Source: Glossina fuscipes (taxonomy: Eukaryota > Arthropoda > Insecta > Diptera > Glossinidae). From it: a DNA stretch of 64,000 nucleotides. The translations under genes were made by a program, and so were the position numbers. The notes below the pieces were generated by a model. It was not told where the DNA came from. It did not search any database and saw nothing but the letters and a program-made list of their open reading frames with translations. Each line of letters opens with the position of its first letter. The first letter of the stretch is position 1. The stretch spans positions 10,494,976 to 10,558,975 of the forward strand of contig NW_023998416.1 in NCBI RefSeq assembly GCF_014805625.2. Direction: 5' to 3'. Shown in pieces: positions 1-14,427 of this stretch.

Positions 1-1840
1 TTCAAAATGAAGAGAGTAATAAGAAGGAGAGGCGATACAGGAGAACGCGGCAGCAAATAGATGATATATTAAACTTATAACTTCGTTTTTTTTTTAATTT
101 TTTACAATCCGAGCGCAAAGTACTTAAGACTTTAAAATATACTAGTTGTACCAGGTCACCTGCCGCTCGGTTCGACTAAATTGAAGGGGAGGAGAGCACA
201 TTCGTACTTTACAATATTTTTTGATGTCCCAATGTCTGTACAGATATAGAGATTACCTGGTTTGGCGGCTAGAAAACACCCAACACACAATTGCTTCTAT
301 GGGAAGCAATCCAAGCCAAGAATTGCCCTTGACCATTATTAGTGGTGATAGCAAATGTCAATTGAATTGAGAATCGCAATCTCTTAAACTGAAGTAGTAT
401 ATACGACGGAATCACAGGAATACGGGGAAATGAAAAATATATCTTCATCTTTGAAAGGTGCGGCCAGAATCGTTGTTTCTATCACGTCGCTTATAAATTT
501 TTTTACTGCAAACCACGTGTCGTTGGAAAGCTTTGACCTTATAATTTTCACGACAATATGCTATTGTAGTATGTGTCGTGGCGAGATTGAGTAAATGCAA
601 ACATTTCGCTGAGTAAAGAGCCGCTTCATCTGCTTCCGCGCGTACGCTGACTAAAAACCCAACTCTATCCGATTGGCACGATGTGTCAAAATTTTCAAAG
701 GCAATCGACGGAGAATTTTCGGATTTTACAATATTTAAACAAACGAGCAGACACACGTTTTCATTCATATAGATTTATGTACGTAGATTACTACAATTAA
801 GTTTTTTCTTATTTCAATAGCTTTGGTTAGTTCATGTTCCTTAAATATCAAATTTGACTTACTGAAGATCTGCTGCCACCTCGTGCAGGATTGATTTGGT
901 CAGATTCAAATTTTCCCATTGCCAAGGGGTTTATTAATAGGTTTCAAAATTGTTGGTACTTTTTACCTTTGATTTAAAAAAAAAAAAACAATTTTTTCTT
1001 ACCCCAAAAACTGAACACTTATGTCCGGTAAAGCAAATGAATTGAATGAATAGAAATTTCTTTTATACTTCTAACATCGATTCGGTAACACTGAAGCGCA
1101 TTAGAAAAAAATTTAAGGTCTGAGAGAGTTAAAGATTAGGAAAAGTGCTTCTGTTCGTAATACTTTGTTCATGTGACGTTTGAAAAATTCAAATGTTTTC
1201 ACTTATGTACATGTACATTATTACTTTATATTTATTATGAAACTATTACTATAATTAAAGATTAAATAAACAATAAATTAAGATATGCTTAAGATTAGAG
1301 GCTTACGCTGTGCCATAATAATTAATGAGCAAACAAAATGAAATGAATTATCAAACTGCATAGATAGAAGCATTACCATCGGCAGCAGCATAAAATATTT
1401 AAAAGAAAGAACAATCTTTTGAAGATTAAAATATAACATAAAAGGCTTACATTTAAGTAAGTTACATAAGCATAATTCAATATTCAGTATAATTTAATTC
1501 ATTAATATGCACAAACAAAATTATTTACATACATATTTGCTTTTACGAATAATTATAATATATATGCCACAGAGTCTAAAGAATCCAGGAAGAAGAAGCA
1601 TAGCATATATTATAGTTGTTTAGTTTAGCAAAATTAGTGAATCCGTAAAAACTCCGGCAAAGTTAATCACTAACGTAACTTATAGCGAAACTCTTTCAAG
1701 AAAGTGTATTGGTGTAGATTTCATCCTATATCGTCATACCTTCGCAATGAATGGTAAAAGAATTATATTTGGCTGCCATCGATTTTTCTGTAAATAGATT
1801 CAATTTTCTTTATCCTAAAAACACTGGAAAAACTCAACTC
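1..1840. other. A+T-rich non-coding DNA
   Basis: No repeat family or exon recognised apart from the unrecognised frame at 445-768. Confidence 0.5.
445..768 (-). other. Unrecognised 107-codon open frame
   Basis: Starts with ATG and ends TGA on the minus strand. Composition is balanced, with Cys and Arg/Lys clusters near the end (VVCSKKIYKRRDRNN). No domain is recognised, and a single frame this long is expected by chance in 64 kb. Listed only because it is not built on a simple repeat. Confidence 0.12.
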
Positions 1841-1844
1841 GATA

Positions 1845-2075
1845 ACATTCAATGGGCATGGCTGATATTTTTCATTTCCGCCAGATATACATAGCAATTT
1901 TCATTGGGATTTACAAGAAATCGGCAGAGAAAGCAGACGTGTTCCCCGTTTATGTTGTATTGTCAATGAATCCTTTGATCGCACATTTGGCACATTTTTA
2001 ATACCACGACGCATGGAAGGATTTTTACACACTTTGGTGAATAGATAGATGGACAGACAGATAAATGGTTATTCT
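1845..2075 (-). repeat. Possible degraded copy of dispersed fly repeat
   Basis: GGGCATGGCTGATATTTTTCATTT resembles the complement of the ACGCCCA/CATTTTCAA block of the dispersed repeat, and a short GACAGACAG run (complement of CTGTCTGTC) follows about 190 bases on. The order fits a minus-strand copy. It is very diverged. Confidence 0.3.
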
Positions 2076-5000
2076 TAGGTAATTTCCGAATTTGACATAT
2101 GTTCATACATTTTATGGGGCCTTTAGCAATTCCTTGTTGTTTTGATACCTTGTAACGTAAAGGCTATTTTCAACCATAGAACGAACCGACTTGATAAAAA
2201 GCACCTGGTATTCGCCTTTTTCTCAAAAGGCCTGATCAAACACGCGAGGTGATATGAAGAACAAATCGAATTCTTCAACGCGACCTGACTACGAGTATCA
2301 AAAGGAGACGCTTGTAAATCGATGTTGCAATCAGAAGCTATTGTAGGATTTGCTATAAAGGCGCAGAGGGTCCTGCATCGAGTTTTTTTCAAATTCCTTG
2401 CAAGTATGCGAAATAGATGTGCTGGTTGAAGGCTGTCTTTGCAGGAAAAACAACATGAAAATTCAAAGTTAATACCAAGCGAGACCTGATGACGGTTCCG
2501 CCTGCATCATCTATGGCACGAACAAGTGTATTTAGATTTACCACAAACGCATCAAAATTCTCCCATTAAAAGGAACATATTTAATATGTGTTTGGTTAAC
2601 ACAGGCTCAACATCCTATAAATCTTTCTTTTCAACTGTCATCTCTGCATTTCGGAAAAGAAAACGAGATTAATCGGCAATCATTTTTTAAAAAACTAAAA
2701 TTTGTCTAAAGTATGGAACTGTACCTTTAATACATTGTTTACAGTAGCCTCCTCGAGGTAGAAAATAAGTAATGTATTCTAGGATAGCACAATAGAAAAA
2801 CAAACTACCCCATATATCGCAAGAGCGAAAGGGCTTCTGCTACGATTTCCTAATTGGACTCTATGCATCAAAGCAAACCATAACTATTGTGCAAAAATGA
2901 AAGTAAAAGTCAGCAATCGAATATTTTTCGTTAGCATTTTGTAGGTTTTACATAATCTAATTACATTTTAAGGTCTGTCTACGACATGACACCCGGACAC
3001 GAAGCAAAATTCAATTGACAAAATTTGTAGTAAATAACAATACATTAACGTAGTAACTTAACAAAATTTAGAAATGCCATATAAATAAATATAGGGTGTA
3101 CCAATAAATTTTGTCCAATCTGCAGACTGTTATAATTATTATTATAATTTTTTCAGATCAGCGGAATAAATTCGTAAACTAATTAAAGAAAATTGAGCAC
3201 TAGCAACACAAGGTATCGGCTCTATTGCAGACAAAAAAAAATCAGGCATCAAGTCTAGCAGCGCTAATAAAGTAATATATTAGATTGATATTACGTTCTA
3301 TAGCTAATTTCAGAATGTCCATTGCGCTAGTTGTGTGTCACAAGTTGTATTGTAATAGTTTGTCGACAATAACAAGTTGAGGAAAAGCATTTCTTAAGGA
3401 TCCACTGGTGTGTTGCAATTGTATGACCAAAGCGAATTCTCGCAAATATTTTGATTTTCATTTTGTCAATATTAATTGGATATAATGAAGGAACTAGATG
3501 GGGGTTAATAGAGGAATATACCTGATACTAGCATTGTAGATTAGCTCCTATAATTTTCTCCGTCAACTTTCTTTTCGCTTTATCTTTGAAGGTTCAGTTT
3601 TTCCACGATATCATCTATAATTAGAGCCGCAAAAGCATTACACTTCGTCGCTCGATCAGTTTGCATACTTCGCAATAAATTAATATAAGCAGATTGCCAA
3701 AGCATTTCAATCTTATCACCGCTTGTTGCGTAATTTGTTCCGTAATTTGTAAATGGCTCTCCAGTTGAAGTGGAAAGCTTCCGGAAAGCTTTCAGCACAA
3801 ACAGTCTATGACTGACAATAACAGGTTTTGAGTTTATTTTTACAAGCCAAGTTCATAGCTTGAAGGATGTGGCTCTGGCTTCAAAGTACTTCCCTAAAGT
3901 AGGCGATTAGGTAGATCTTCTTTTGAAGCATTATCACGGCATAGACAGTTCCGTTCTGTATATACTAGACGCCAATTATCACTTTCCAGTAGGTGGTTTT
4001 TTTCTTCAATGAAATATCTGAAGACCTACTTTGGAGTGTACTCTTTTTTGCACATAAGAAGTGCCAAAATCTAATAAAATCCAACCTTACTTAAAATAAA
4101 CTTAAGAGCTTAATAATCGAAATATTTATTATCATTAACTATAGTCGTTTGCAGTCTATCGGGTAGCTTATGGATAGTTGATTAGGGTCGCGGGTTACGG
4201 TCAAAATGCATCAGACATGCATAGACATCGATCGACTTTCGCACCTCTTCAACTTTGCAAAGCATCGTTCTGAAGCAGCACTAGTTGCAAAGAGACGGGT
4301 CTGAAAAATGCGACGCAATCAGAAGATATTCGCACCCAAAGCTAGAAATGACTTTCTAGATTGCTTTTGCTCATGGTTTTTAAAACTACATTTTTTTGTA
4401 GGAAAACTCGCAAACTTTTCGGTCTAAGCCAATTTGGTTATCTCCGTAGCTTCAGCTGCATTTTTTTCCCGATTATTCCAGTTTGGAGCAGAGAAAAACC
4501 CAGTGCAGTAAATGACATCTATCGCTTTACTGAACGATAGCATGCTAACATCGTGCAAGCACAACATCTAGGTTACCTGCACCTGAACTTTCGGAAAAAT
4601 TGAAAGCGTCAAGTAAGTCTTATAAAGCAACAAGCTTCTATCGGCGAATGTCACACACAGTACATCTAAGAAATACAACGTACAATAGAGTCGCTAGGCT
4701 GCGTTTATCAGTTTAGAAGTACGGAATAATAATGAAAATGGGCTTGAATTGCCAACATGAAAAAAAAAAAAATCAAAATATTATTTACATATAAGAAGTT
4801 TCAGTCATACATTATTCCTCCTGGCTTTTTGTGCATTTGCTTCAAGCATTGCCTCAATCAGCTCTGTAAACTTATAAACTTCAAATTTACAAATAGTTTT
4901 GCAATTTTTAATTATTTTTTTAAGGGGTTAAGCATAAAGAAATTGCCATAAAATGCATTTAATTTTCTTACTTATTTCAACAAGAAATATTACAGTTAAC

Positions 5001-5200
5001 CAGTGAAAGGTTTCTGTATTCCATCTTTGTTTTAAAGGTTAAATTGAGGTCGTATTAGCATTGGCAATAGTTAAGTTGAAAAAAACAAAAAAAAAAAAGA
5101 AAAAGCAGAAAATGTGATGATTTTCAGGTATACGTGCAGTTAGCAAGAAAAAAAAGGAAAAACATTTAGCAGTAATTTCACGCATTTCATAACAGATTTT
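2076..5200. other. A+T-rich non-coding DNA
   Basis: Short open frames (2123-2392 and 3580-3798, minus) have no recognisable domain. GGTCGCGGGTT near 4187-4197 resembles part of a tRNA B box but lacks a matching A box. Confidence 0.5.
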
Positions 5201-5271
5201 GTCTAGAATTGCTTACCCAAATAAATGTACATTTCATAGATCAGAGATAACGACAGAAAATTTATACGGTC

Positions 5272-5274
<3 letters not shown>

Positions 5275-5311
<37 letters not shown>

Positions 5312-5430
5312 GTATATAAACATATGTACGTGTTTCTCTTGCCACCTGAAAGGCAGGGAATAAATATGAAAGAAAAAAAAAAAAAATATATATATATATA
5401 TATACATACATAAATATATATATACATATG
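5275..5430. repeat. (TA)n arrays with poly-A between
   Basis: A TA run at 5278-5306 and further TA/CATA runs at 5388-5430 surround an A-rich block. Confidence 0.93.
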
Positions 5431-5813
5431 TATTAAAATGCGGAAAGCAGGAAAAATATGTTTAAGAAACGAAGGTTCATATACATGAAAGAAGCTATAA
5501 TTGTTGTTCGTATTATATATACACTACTGGTGTATTGCAAACGTTAGAATATTTTGCACCTAGGGCGTATTTATAACAAAGCTATAAAAATTATGTACAT
5601 GACAATGAAAAATGCCAAGAAATTCTTATTATTTACATACATACGAATGGCGATGGTAATGGGTGATGGTGAACGCGTTCTATTACCATGTTGTACTGTT
5701 TTATATTTATTTGCCATTTGAGAATAGGCGAAAAAAAAAAAACAACAAGGAAAAAATAAACTAATCACAAATACCAACAAGTTCTACCTGAATTGAAAAA
5801 AAAAACAATGCTC

Positions 5814-5842
5814 TATATACATATACATATATATATATATGT

Positions 5843-5879
<37 letters not shown>
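5814..5879. repeat. (TA)n array with CATA interruptions
   Basis: About 65 bases of alternating T and A with two short CATATA/GTATAC interruptions. Confidence 0.95.
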
Positions 5880-5881
<2 letters not shown>

Positions 5882-8089
5882 AAGAAAATTTATTGCCAAC
5901 ATTAGATGTGAAAAGACAAAAAAGTAAAGGGTATAAAACGAAAAAGCCACCTTTAGTCCAGCAGGATACAATAGAGGAAGAAGCCTCGGGAAAAAGAAGA
6001 ATTAAAAGAACAAAAACGAAAATAACTTTAAATATAGGAAATCATTAGCGCTATGCTTTTATAAAAGAAATAGAGGCAGCAGCAGCTTACAGGTTAAAAA
6101 CGCACCATTTTGAGTTCTATTTACCACTCAATGAATAACAACAGCAACATCAACAATAGCAAAATAAATGTCTGAAGAAAGAACAAACATATCCAAGTTG
6201 TACTTATATTTAGGTAAGAGCGTTCGCGTGGTTGTACGTCCTTATGTTAAGGGAAAAATTTAAGCTAAATAAACTTTATCTACACCGTCAACCATTTGCC
6301 TTTCATAAGTTTAATTTTGCCGTACGAACGTACATACGTACGTGTCGAGGCTACTCATTTACTATCCATACATACTTTGCCTTCCGTGCACATCGTACGT
6401 AGTGATGAACAATTTACGACTCCTGTTGGCTGCGCTATTTTACTTTGTTTCACTTAGAAAATAACACGAAACTGGTGTTAGTGTTAAAATAAATGCGTGC
6501 GTGTCAAAAGATAGTTTTACTCATAGTTGTACAAAATTTATTTCTATGAATTTCAATGAAAATTGTTTAAGAGATTTAAAAGGGGAAGAAGAAGGGTGGA
6601 AAAACCATTATATATATAGCATGAGCAAGAAACGCACATCATCAGACACACAAAGTGACATTAAGAAAAGCTTAAAAAAACAACAGCAATAGCAGCTAAA
6701 ATAACATGACTGACATTTTTCCCTAATGATAATGATGATGACGATAATGATGAACATGTAAAACTTACCTATTATTAATTATGTACTAAGGGGGTGTGAC
6801 GTGCGCATAGCTAACTGACAGACTGCTGCGACAAATGTTAACGTTAATGATTAAATATACCACAGATGACGAAACTGAGATTATATTCTGCTAGACATTG
6901 GTAAAATATTTCATATAAATTTTTTTTTTTTTATTTAAGTTTCTTCTTATAAGAGTCTCATTAAAAAATATTTAAATTCCGCGCTTTTTTCATATTTACT
7001 TAACTTAAATTTCATAAAAAAAGCAATCTATGCCAAGAAAAGTGATTAAATACATCATTTGGTAAGAAAAGGAAACAGATGTACATGAAGATATAGATAA
7101 AAATGTGCTAAGAATTAGCAACAATTTCAAAACGTGTTTCATTGGTAAGCAAGGAGCTCATATCAATACCAAACTGAGATATCGAAGTACTTTTTAAATA
7201 CTTTTTTCCATACCTGATTGTTCTAGAAGCTTTTACAAGGCCTTAAATAACATAAGGATTCATGAAAGATGTCACAGTTACGGTCATAGTAACAGGAAAG
7301 AATTGTATCCGACAAATATAATTCTTGGTCAATAACATTAGTCGAGTTTTTGACCGAAATTCTCTGCTGACGTTGCGGTTCTATTTCCTCTGTTACATTT
7401 ACTATTTAGCTATCCGACTAATTAGCACTGTAAGCAAATTTTCTCCACCAACAACGCAATGGTCGTGTCTTCAAAGTCAAGTGCGATAGAGTTAGATGCT
7501 AGTGATTTAAGACTTACAGTTTATTTCTCTTAGTAAATTAATTATAATAACACTAGTTCGGTTTTGCTTCATGATCCAAGAGAGGCTGCCAAGTGTTACA
7601 CGCCTATATATCATCGTTTTTGATATGGCAACAGTTTTCCAGAACCTTCAAGATGAAAAAAATTATTTAAAGCGAATTCTACAAAACAAACCAAGTAAAA
7701 CCATTTTAGTTGGATAAGGCCGACTATTAATCATCGTACACCATTTCATCTAACACAATATTTTCTTGCTATGTACTTAATTTTAATTTCGTTGAGCTAT
7801 CGTATCCTCCTTATCCGTATCAAATAAATGATTGCTTATCTATTCGAAGAATAATTATTTCTGGCAATGAAGTATTGCAAGAATTAATCTCGTTACACTA
7901 CAGCTACATGTAGGATCTCGGCAAGTTTCCCTTTCGTATTCTCAAACACTGTGAAGTGCTTTTTCAATCAGTTTCGTGCTCAAGCTGAGACGTGTCATTA
8001 TGTTAAATATTATCAAAATATCACACAAGAAAACAAGACAAACAGATGAGCAACTTTAGATCAATTCAGTAAGTGATTCAGAATGCATC
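5880..8089. other. A+T-rich non-coding DNA
   Basis: Nothing recognisable. A few GTAC/CGTACG tracts occur near 6.33 kb, and a GATGATGAC run near 6.73 kb. Confidence 0.5.
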
Positions 8090-8360
8090 GATATAAGAAG
8101 AGGTCCCCATATTAAGTTCTTCTGGTTGTTGCAAAGATCGCCACAAACTTAATATACCAGTAAGTGGCGTAGATTACAATTAATTTAAGAAAATTTTATA
8201 CAATGGGTGTCCGACGGGACACACATTTCCAAATGGGCAGACATAAGACGGACAGACAGACAGACGAACAAGCAGACGGACGGACAAACGGGCAAGCTTA
8301 GAACAATGTAGAAAATAATACCTAGCCGACCACGATAATGAAATTAGCCCTTTTGGATGT
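8090..8360 (-). repeat. Dispersed-repeat scrap with GACGGACAGAC run
   Basis: ACACACATTTCCAAATGGGCAGAC is followed by a run of GACGGACAGAC-type units (about 8250-8292). In fly interspersed repeats the CTGTCCGTC run lies next to an ACGCCCA-type block in this arrangement. Nothing coding is visible. Confidence 0.35.
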
Positions 8361-10954
8361 CACACACGTTCACAATAACTTAATGTATTCTGGATCACAC
8401 CCAAGGTAGTATAAAAAAATATTCAAGTAACGTCTGTTGCTAATAATACCATATACGAACCTAACCTGAAAATTGACTTCATATCAGTTCCAGTTAGCAA
8501 TTAATATCATGTTAAGGACAAAATTAATGTGAAGGCCTAAACGGGATTTTGTACTTTTTTGACACGTGCTTTATATATTTGCCTTCACACGAGCCGAAAA
8601 CAAAAAAATAATTGAAGACCAAGTTTGTTGTTCTAAGCAAATTTTTGGAACTATGGACGATTTAAAAATTTCTATTACTTTGCGTGCACATTGTGGATTC
8701 GATTGACATGGCTTTTTAAATATAATCTGACGGCAATTTCAATATTAAAAATTTGTTGCATAAAAAAAAAAATTTAAGGCCGCGAACATAACCAAAACTA
8801 TGTCGAATGGGCTTCGACAAACGCGCTGATCTATATTGCACACTAGTTCGCTGCTTTATTGATTCTCTTTTCAAATTTTTCTCTTTGTAAAAATGTTACT
8901 TTGCCATATACTTTCACTTCAGTCAGTTAGAAGACTGTTGTGCAAATGTTTTTTATGGGATAAATTCATTATTCCGCCTACTTTAAAGCATAATTTTGTC
9001 AAAATTCTTTAATTTAATTAATAGCTTCAACTATATGGAATAAAAGCACCTATCATTAACAAGCAATTATTTTAAAAGCATTAGAAACGACGGGTAGTGA
9101 AATTTAAAATTTATTAAATATGTTTTTAGGAAAATGGAAAAATTTTCGCAACAATGTCGCGGTAAATATGAAGTAAATTTTTATAAGAAATTCATAGTAT
9201 ATATAAATCAGAGCTGTAGAGTTATTGTTTCCTATCGTATGGTTATGAAAAGAAAATTGGAAAAAAAAAAGAAGAGCCGAAGGGAGAGAGTGAACGAAAT
9301 GTGTTGAAAATCCCAGAGCGAGTAACAGCACTGACGGCAATGACATGAAAACAAAGCATTTACCAATAATAATAAAAACAACAGCAACAACGGCAGCAGC
9401 GCTGGTAATAATAATAGCAACGACAATACCTAACCATAACCGTGTTACTGTAATGGGTTTCGGGATCAAGTACCGAAGCAAATGTAAGCAATTCTCTTTT
9501 CCTTACTTTTTTTACTTTCTTTTTTTTTTTTTTCTTTTTTGTTTTTTCGTTAACAATAATGACAACAGTGGCGGTGGCAAATTGTTAGTTAAGTGATAAT
9601 AGGGAGATACGAGATCGCTTTATGTTTTACAGATTTTACACCGAAGGGTATTGTACTGCGAAGACATACCGTTACGAGGATTTCACATACATCACGATAT
9701 TGTGTATGTTTGCTGGCAAAATTATTATCGTTGCATAATAATATTGATGTTGTTATTGTTTCTTATGTGGATTTTATTTACAACTGAAAACAAAAATAAA
9801 GTTACAATCAGTTTAAACAAAGCTTTTGAAATTTAATGCTTATCGCATGTACGAAATAATGCCAGGTCGTTGAACAAATATTAAGCCTTTGAAAGGTAAA
9901 AATTCTAATTCAAGTAATAAACATTTACGTCGTGAGCTAAAAACGCTTCATTTCGCCGACATGCTTCATTTACAATTTTCCACATAATAAAAAAAGTAAT
10001 TGAAAAAAATTGAAATTGATTTGTTCGGATATGCTGTCAGGTGTAATGCCATCTTGTGATAATTTATTGGCTCAAGCCAAATATTTGTGAGCGGGAGCTG
10101 AAGAAACGCGATTTTCCGAACATAGTCGTAAAACATTAGCACTGCTCTTCTGAGAGGTGCAGATAACGTAGCAACTACGCAGAACACTAAGAGATGGACA
10201 AAATATTAAAGAAAACCCGTCCGGCAAACCAATTGTATGATGAAGGCAGTGACGAAGCGATGTATTAAGGAAGAGGAAGTACATGTACTGAAATCCTCAC
10301 CTCCTCGTATTCACGCGCAGTGACTAACACAAGGCTCTCAGCCATGAACGGTTTCAAGTTTAAACTATTTACCTATAATCTGGCAAGGCATTCCTCCTAG
10401 TACATGCAGCCGGATAATCTGAAGAAAGTGTCCTTTTTTTTGCTTACTTTCTTTAAGGGTGCTCTGCTACGAGCATCATACAAAACTAGCTGTAGCAGTG
10501 TCAGTTAGATTTTATGATCTTGCGAAGAAGTAGCTGCTGATAGTGGATGGCTGTGTAAGTCGGCATTACCCGATGAGTAGGTTTATAGCAGAAGATCATT
10601 AGAATGGCTTCTCGCGCTCGATTTGCATATACAAAGGCAAGAGTGACCATGAACGCCCAAACTTGTGCTAAATGCTTTGTAAAATAAATTAAAGGGCTTA
10701 GCGAGCATATCACACAAGGCACGAAAAATGTAGTAGGCGTTGCTTAATATGTAAAGGAGCATTTAGTTTTTTTCTTAATTTTTACCTTAAAAGCGAACTG
10801 GTCTGATAAAATTTTCTTCCTCTTAGCCAAGAACCATTATTCTATTTAGATACGTGTTCAGATATAAATAATTATATTCAGCTTTGGCCCCTTAGCTTAC
10901 GTAAAAAAAAGAAAAAAAATCATATAAAAAACGAAAAAAAGGAATTTCCGATAT
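8361..10954. other. A+T-rich non-coding DNA
   Basis: A CAA/AAT-rich stretch at about 9.36-9.43 kb and a poly-T stretch near 9.51-9.54 kb explain the open frames on both strands there. Nothing else recognised. Confidence 0.5.
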
Positions 10955-11010
10955 TCTGTAATATTGAGTGGGCGTGGCCAATTTTTTTTGTCAAACAACA
11001 AATAACAGAA
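10955..11010 (-). repeat. Scrap of dispersed fly repeat
   Basis: GAGTGGGCGTGGCCAATTTT at about 10966-10985 matches the complement of the GGCCACGCCCAC block of the dispersed fly repeats. Flanking similarity is not evident, so only this core is claimed. Confidence 0.3.
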
Positions 11011-12539
11011 ATAGAAAATCAAAAATAAATAAACAAAATAAAAACTAGAAAACCATGCTGCAGCGAAGAATTCCCAATTGTCGGGAAATTTGATTTTGTG
11101 AGCGAGAGAACGCTTGACTGCTATAGTAGCGAGCGGACAAGCAGGTGGACATGTTTAAAGCCGTGCGAAACATTGATTAAAAATATAGGCACTTAATAAA
11201 ATCTCTGAAACTTTATTCTGGATATTGTAAACATTTTGATAAAATAAATATATCGTAATTCTTCGATTGTGGATATAAAAACTCTCGAAATAATTCGATA
11301 AGAAACTTCATACTGTAACGCATATTCAATTTGTTAGTTCAAGGTTGACTCAAACTGAACGAATGTCGTGTGGATGTTTTTGTCAGCGTAGAATAAAATC
11401 TTGTGATTTTCTTGGTAATATATCTAAAGACCCTTCTAAAAAAACATGGCAATCAAAATGCACACTACTATGCAAATCTACACATACCTATTGCATTGCC
11501 AAGAGCACAAGAATATTTATATATAATACGGTTAGGATTTCGTGCAATTCGGGTGCGAATGATATTAATTTTCTACAATAGTTTAACGGCACGTTATGCC
11601 TTCCCTTCGTTTTTTTTTTTTTTTTTTAGTAGTGGTGTTGTTTCTTTTTCTCACAAAATTTAAGGGCAATTTGTGTTCTCATGTGAACGACAGCGCCAAG
11701 AGTGTATAGAATGCAGAGCTGCACTAGGGTACCATTGAACTTTAGCCCTTTTGATAAATTGAAACGATGTAAAGTTTATGTTATGGTTGTTGTTCTTGTT
11801 GTTGTTTATAAATGTTTTATGCATGTTGTTGATATTTAAATTGAGAACATAAGAGGATTTATTTACGTATATACATAAATACATATATATGTATATATAT
11901 ATATTTTTTGTTTGCATGTTTAACGTCAAGGTGTTTGTATACAATTTATGTTGTTAATATTCTATATATCAACTATTTCATGTCAATTGCATGTAAACGC
12001 AAGAGGAAGAAAAAAAATTGCGAACATTTTTTTTCTTTTCGCTACAAATGCCGGCACTACAGTGGTAACAGGAAATGTAATCAAATCGTAAAGTATTAAG
12101 GAAGAAAAAAGTCATTCTGTACTCTCTTCTTTTCCTTTTAATAAATTTTATAATTAAAATTTCTATTAAACGACCTTTTTGTTGTTGTGTTCGGTTCTTT
12201 TATTTTTTTTTTTTTCCTCTTAAAACCTTATCTGACAACAACCGCAAGCACGACGGAAGAAATGAAATAATTTTTATAACAAGTCTCTCTCTCTCTCTTT
12301 GCCAACATTCTACACGTAGCAGTAATGTCAACTAAGAATGTAAAGTGAAAAAGGAAAAGATGTAATGATCGGGAAAATGTAAGATAATATTTTAATGCAT
12401 GAAAAACAGTAAACAGAAAATTAAAAAAAAAAAAATTTATATTTAAATGGCCGTAAATGAAAGAATTCGATACACTTGGTTTATCTTTCTGAGTTGAAGC
12501 ACGTGAAAATACTAATTAAGAACCGAAAGAGTCGGCCAA
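11011..12539. other. A+T-rich non-coding DNA
   Basis: Poly-T near 11.61 kb, TA near 11.88-11.91 kb and a CT run near 12.285-12.298 kb. No gene seen. Confidence 0.5.
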
Positions 12540-12910
12540 TCAGTGCAATCTGATAATCACATATAAGATGGAAGAATCCATGCACTCATGGTCTCATATA
12601 TGAAAGGCCTTTACCACCGGGTTGAGAGATACGCTGTACAGTTATTTGTACACTTTTCTTTGTGGATCGTAATACCGGACATATTACATTTGAGGATCGA
12701 CGACTAGAAGCTACGAAAGGGACTATGGGTGTGTATGGAGTGCCGAGTGTTGATGAATGCGGTTCCCGTTGGAAGCTTCCTCAATCCCATTATCTGCGTC
12801 AGAGTAAAGCTTTGCCGTCGCCCATCAAAATTGCTGTTAGTCTTCAGATCCTCTTCGAAGATGCCTACCGCAAGATAATGGGTTCATGTGCTTATGAGTT
12901 GTAACGCTGT
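12540..12910 (+). other. Stretch of higher G+C with an 80-codon open frame
   Basis: This stretch is less A+T-rich than its neighbours and holds an open frame (12662-12904) reading [18 protein letters not shown] and [10 protein letters not shown]. The frame begins with GTG rather than ATG. No protein family is recognised on either strand. TGTACAGTTATTTGTACA lies at about 12636. It may be an old insertion. Confidence 0.15.
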
Positions 12911-14391
12911 TTATACATAATGTTCCGGGGTAAAAAAAGCCTCCATCATTATTGCATCTCACTCGAACGCTTTTCCTTACTATCATACACGCAAAGTATG
13001 AAATCCCATGTATTATATACCAACAAGAATAATTGCCGTTTACAAATCAATCCTGCATCCTACGTAAAAGAAAGCCTTACTTATCAAAAATTAAGTCAAA
13101 AATATTCGAGGTGAGGCGACCTTCTTTTCGTTGACAGAGAAAGTTGTTTTATTTTTTTTTTTTTTTGTGAAATTATTCCGAAACTTAAGTTGAATAACGT
13201 AAGGCATATAAATACCTAATCTATGCACGATTTTCAGTAAACGCTAAACTCCGCTTAATTGTTGAGATTTTTAGCCGCAAAGAAATTCAGAGTAAAACTG
13301 AATATTCATCGGAATCGGTTTCCCTTCAAATCATCTATAATCTGACCACACACTCAAACAAAATGGACAAATCAAATTGTAGGTAGGTATTGATTTCAAT
13401 ACCAACCTGAAAATATTTAAAAGGGCTGTCGAGGGCTGTTTTGTGCGAAAGTGCTGATGTTTTCGCTAATTGAAAACCTTCCAATTAGAAAAAAAATTTT
13501 TGCCATAATTAAACTGGAACGTATTTAAGATTCCTTAAGAGGTGAATATAACTTTCTTCCTTTCTCACAGTTGGGTTCTCTTTAAGGAGATGAAAGCATC
13601 TTGCGAGCAACATCTAATAAATTCAAGTGAGTTTTTCGTGTATATATATATAATCACTTCATTTATATTTTCTACTAACACAGCGAGACACTTACCCAAA
13701 TTTTTTTACAAAAACATTTAATTAACAGTAATTTGGCGACGGTGCACTTTCAACTGCAGCGATCAGAAGCAATTATTGGAGAAAACATTTCAATAATTTG
13801 CAAACGCTGTTGGAACAAGTGTTGCAAGATTACTTTAAAGGAACATCGATGTAGAAACAAATGGTGCGCGTCGCGACAAAGAAAATCTGCATTTGTTTTC
13901 CCCCTTACAAAAAACTTTCTCACGAAACAACTTCAAGGCTTTACCTTTGTTAGAAAAGAAAACAACAAAAAAAAAGAAAAAAAATCTGATATATCGTTAA
14001 ACTCTTGTAACTCCTTTGCTTTGCGGAATCATTTCAAGATGTTTTTAGGTGTTAAATGTTGGATAACAAATTACATAGGAAAAATGTATGCCCAGGTGAT
14101 GGTTATATTAAAATTAGGACATATTGTTGCGAGAAAAATTTCATTAAAAATCACTAAATTGTCAACATTGCCGTAAAACTCATTCATCTTCACCTCTAAC
14201 GCAACCAAGCTAAGCCAAGCATTGTCAGTCAACCCATAGCACGTGTATACAATTCATGTTGTCTTCTACACTACTACGTTACGTTTTCTTTTATTCTTTC
14301 CCGTACACATGTGCTATTCTTTTTCACTCTTGTTGCTGTTGTTGTTATGTTGCCCTTAAATGAAATTATTTAAATTGTTAAAAAAAGAGAG

Positions 14392-14427
<36 letters not shown>

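Noticed and set aside
3580..3798. Minus-strand frame with FAALIIDDIVEKLNLQR, vaguely like the end of MADF-domain proteins
   Set aside because: Similarity too short and no MADF helices upstream.
4181..4204. GGTCGCGGGTTACGGTCAAAAT resembling a tRNA B box
   Set aside because: B box is broken by an insertion and no A box lies at the right distance, so it does not support a second SINE.
13733..14176. 147-codon plus-strand frame with several Cys residues
   Set aside because: TTG start, crosses an A-rich tract that supplies Lys runs, and the Cys spacing fits no zinc-finger pattern I know.
14392..14422. Poly-A run as the tail of a retroposed gene or LINE
   Set aside because: No reverse-transcriptase, gene-like body or flanking duplication was found upstream.
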